From NCBI GenBank assembly GCA_913757435.1, contig CAJYDM010000006.1:62001-126000 (forward strand): a DNA stretch of 64,000 nt, given 5' to 3'. A program made the position numbers and the translations under genes. The notes beneath the pieces were generated by a model, which saw nothing but the letters and a program-made list of their open reading frames with translations, ran no database searches and had not been told where the DNA came from. Within the stretch, counting starts at the first letter, position 1. The number at the start of each line of letters is the position of its first letter. Shown here in pieces: positions 61,883 to 64,000 of this stretch. The DNA comes from Syntrophomonas sp. DTU019 (lineage in GTDB: Bacteria; Bacillota; Syntrophomonadia; Syntrophomonadales; Syntrophomonadaceae).

Positions 61883-62095
61883 CTAAGGTTGGTCGCGGAT
61901 GATGGTCACCGAAGTGGAGTCAAACATGGCAAACACCTCATCACCCTTGCGCAGATTCATATCTTTGGCAGCTTCGGCGGTGATAGTGGCGGTAACCAAC
62001 TGGTCTCCAATATCCACCTGCACTTCAGTCATGTCATGGCCCTTTTTTACCTTCATAATTTTGCCCACCAGTTTATTGGCATCACTTATGCGCAT
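61883..62095 (-). CDS. Molybdopterin-binding (Mop/TOBE) domain protein
   Basis: A 70-residue single Mop domain (NKLVGKIMKVKKGHDMTEVQV, ITAEAAKDMNLRKGDEVFAMF, STSVTIIRD). Such molbindins form hexamers that store molybdate or tungstate. ATG 62095 has GGAGG about 8 bases upstream. It is convergent with the protease gene and has no molybdate transporter next to it. Confidence 0.92.
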   Translation of the reverse strand: MRISDANKLVGKIMKVKKGHDMTEVQVDIGDQLVTATITAEAAKDMNLRKGDEVFAMFDSTSVTIIRDQP

Positions 62096-62442
62096 CTATT
62101 AATCCTCCTAAATGGTCTTTGTTTTTGCTTAGTATGTGCAAATTCAGTCCAATTAACGATGCAGATATAGTGAAGCGATTTCAGCTTTGCGTAAGATACA
62201 ATAAGCTGTTGTTTACTGTAGATTTACCATATATAATGATGATTCGTATCCATAAACAGTTTATCTAAATACATGTTTAGTGCATTTTCTACCGGTTTTG
62301 ACCACATTTAGGCAGCTTGTTAACAAGCATAAACAGTCTGTGTTGATAACTTTACCTCTGTTTGCGGACAATATGTTAAACTGCAGATAGTGTGTAATAA
62401 CAGAATATTCCTCAATTTTCATTAATGTATTAGGTGATAGCT
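62096..62442. other. Divergent intergenic region
   Basis: 347 AT-rich bases between the Mop gene and the second UbiB gene. No gene is seen; AT-rich promoter-like stretches are present on both strands but none matches consensus well. Confidence 0.5.
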
Positions 62443-64000
62443 TTGAAAAAGAAAACTGCTTATTGGGCCGGAATACAGCGCTCATATATCGTCGTAAAAT
62501 TATTCCTTGATATCTTCTGGGCCTTTTATGCCTTACGTTTCCGCAAGATAGGTCACCGCCCTGAGTGGATCGAACAACAGAAGCAAAAATTGTATATCTC
62601 CCAGGCCCACTATTTTAGAGTGACCGCTGTTAAGCTGGGCGGGTTATTGATAAAACTGGGGCAATTTCTCAGCACCCGGGTGGACATCCTGCCACAGTCG
62701 TCGATTAAGGAACTTGCCGGGCTTCAGGATGAAGTGGCTGAGGTGCCTTTCGAGGAAATCAAACTCTTGGCGGAGGACGAATTGGGACAGCCGTTGAACG
62801 AGGTTTTTGCTCACTTCGAACCTCAGCCTCTGGCAGCGGCATCGTTGGGACAGGTCCATACCGCCTATCTACTAGACGGGAGAAAAGCAGCGGTCAAAAT
62901 ACAGCGCCCCGGCATTGATGAACTGGTGGAAATCGACCTTAAATCAATTCGTAAAGTTGTCGCCTTTATAAAGAGGTTTACCGATTGGCAAAGATTTATC
63001 GACCTGGATGCCATCTATGAGGAATTTGCCGAAACCTTAAGAGAAGAGTTGGACTATATTCAGGAAGGGCACAATGCTGAAACCATTGCTGCCAACAGTC
63101 GTGAGGACGAGTTGTTTGCTTCGCCCTCTATCTATTGGGAATACACCACCAGGCGAGTATTGACCATGGAATTCATGGAAGGCATCAAGATTACCGATCA
63201 TGAACAAATAGCTGCCGCGGGCTTAGACAGAAAGAAAATCGCCTCTCATTTGCTGGGTATATATGTGCGCCAAATACTGATTGACGGTTTCTATCATGCC
63301 GATCCACATCCTGGCAACCTTTTTGTCACCACTGAGGGTGTGGTGATAATGGTCGATTTTGGTATGATAGGCTCAGTTGCAAACGAGATGCGTCCCTTGT
63401 TGATCGACCTGGTGCTGGCTTTAACACAGCGGGACTACTTCGCTGTGGTAGAGCAGCTGAAGCGGCTGGGATTTTTGCGAAGAGATGCCGACAACCTCCT
63501 CCTGGTGAGAGCGGTCTCCATATTTCTGGAGCACACTCTTGGCAGCGGGACGGATATTAACAGCACCGACCTGCAGGTTTTCCTCAAAGACCTGGAGCGA
63601 CTTCTTTACGAGCAACCCTTTCAGATTCCGGCCCGTTTCACCTTCCTGGGCCGTGCCCTGGGCACCCTGTATGGCATCTGTGTTGATCTGGATGCGGAAA
63701 TAAATTTTATCGAGGTTTCTCGTCCTTATGTGGACAAATTCCTGGGCAGCAAAAACAGCGCTTATACCATTGCCCTGGAAAAAGCCCGCGGATTGGGCAA
63801 GGCCTTGATAGATATCCCCGGCCTTCTGGAACGGGTGCTGGTCAAAGCTGAGCGGGGCGATCTGCATCTCAAGATGGATGCACCCGATTTTAAGGAGGCC
63901 ATGGCAGATAATACCCGAGCTTTGCTGTCCCTGGGGTGGGCGCTAGTATTCGGTTTCGTTCTGCTGGCCTCAGTATTTTTATTAACTGAAGGTCATTTGC
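62443..64000 (+). CDS. ABC1/UbiB atypical kinase, second copy (cut by window edge)
   Basis: 519 codons are visible and the frame continues beyond the window. The order of motifs matches UbiB: LLIKLGQFLSTRVD, LAAASLGQVHTAYL near residue 129 (atypical P-loop), AAVKIQRPGIDE, DPHPGNLF near 286 and the DFGM metal motif near 303. A C-terminal hydrophobic helix begins at the edge (LGWALVFGFVLLASVFLL). The start is TTG 62443 with AGGTGA upstream; GTG 62434 is possible. It is clearly divergent from the first copy at 5280, so it is an old paralogue rather than a recent duplicate. Confidence 0.9.
   Translation, partial: MKKKTAYWAGIQRSYIVVKLFLDIFWAFYALRFRKIGHRPEWIEQQKQKLYISQAHYFRVTAVKLGGLLIKLGQFLSTRVDILPQSSIKELAGLQDEVAEVPFEEIKLLAEDELGQPLNEVFAHFEPQPLAAASLGQVHTAYLLDGRKAAVKIQRPGIDELVEIDLKSIRKVVAFIKRFTDWQRFIDLDAIYEEFAETLREELDYIQEGHNAETIAANSREDELFASPSIYWEYTTRRVLTMEFMEGIKITDHEQIAAAGLDRKKIASHLLGIYVRQILIDGFYHADPHPGNLFVTTEGVVIMVDFGMIGSVANEMRPLLIDLVLALTQRDYFAVVEQLKRLGFLRRDADNLLLVRAVSIFLEHTLGSGTDINSTDLQVFLKDLERLLYEQPFQIPARFTFLGRALGTLYGICVDLDAEINFIEVSRPYVDKFLGSKNSAYTIALEKARGLGKALIDIPGLLERVLVKAERGDLHLKMDAPDFKEAMADNTRALLSLGWALVFGFVLLASVFLLTEGHL

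Overview
The window is chromosomal DNA from a Gram-positive, probably anaerobic and spore-forming member of the Firmicutes (Clostridia, Syntrophomonas/Peptococcaceae-like). The reasons are strong AGGAGG ribosome binding sites with many TTG and GTG starts, a SpoVK-type AAA protein, a YlbF-family protein, an S-layer-homology (SLH) cell-wall hydrolase, meso-diaminopimelate dehydrogenase, a Gram-positive type LexA box, PrsA-like foldase, LarA, and the block miaB-ylbF-mutS-(hyuA-HDAC)-mutL-methyltransferase-miaA-hfq. The species assignment is inference; no rRNA gene is present.

Layout. 1-1.25 kb: a decayed IS1634-type transposase whose insertion cut the end of a DUF4363 gene beside DUF421. 2.4-10.3 kb: MFS exporter, encapsulin-cargo-like ferritin without an encapsulin, half-size TauE, a UbiB/ABC1 kinase, a TM2-like protein, a TetR regulator and a DEAD-box helicase. 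10.6-15.8 kb: a complete five-gene peptide/nickel-type ABC importer. 16-22 kb: a coiled-coil protein, Ogt, AzlCD, and a group II intron with its reverse transcriptase whose first bases supply the azlD stop codon. 22-32.6 kb: purC, an alpha/beta hydrolase, a small zincin, PrsA-like foldase, a PadR unit, an ECF sigma/anti-sigma pair, an SLH-NlpC/P60 protein and a GyrI-like protein.

32.9-44.6 kb is one long, tightly packed run: tRNA modification (MiaB, MiaA), mismatch repair (MutS, MutL), Hfq, and an inserted, translationally coupled pair of a hydantoinase-type ATPase and a histone-deacetylase-fold amidohydrolase. SpoVK follows.

45.8-47.3 kb is the most unusual part: a REP/RAYT system. A Y1-type REP-associated tyrosine transposase gene is flanked and invaded by 18 clear copies (plus one decayed copy) of a GTAG-headed hairpin. 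Those upstream point one way and those downstream the other; several lie in frame inside the transposase on an exact 54-nt (18-codon) period. One variant hairpin next to the gene has compensatory stem changes.

47.4-64 kb: a cystathionine-lyase-like PLP enzyme, DUF456, glutamine synthetase, LexA with a likely SOS box, TtcA, a glycolate/lactate dehydrogenase pair (GlcF, GlcD) divergent from LarA, MurB, a B12-binding radical SAM protein, Ddh, an HtrA-like protease without PDZ, a Mop-domain protein, and a second UbiB kinase running off the right edge.
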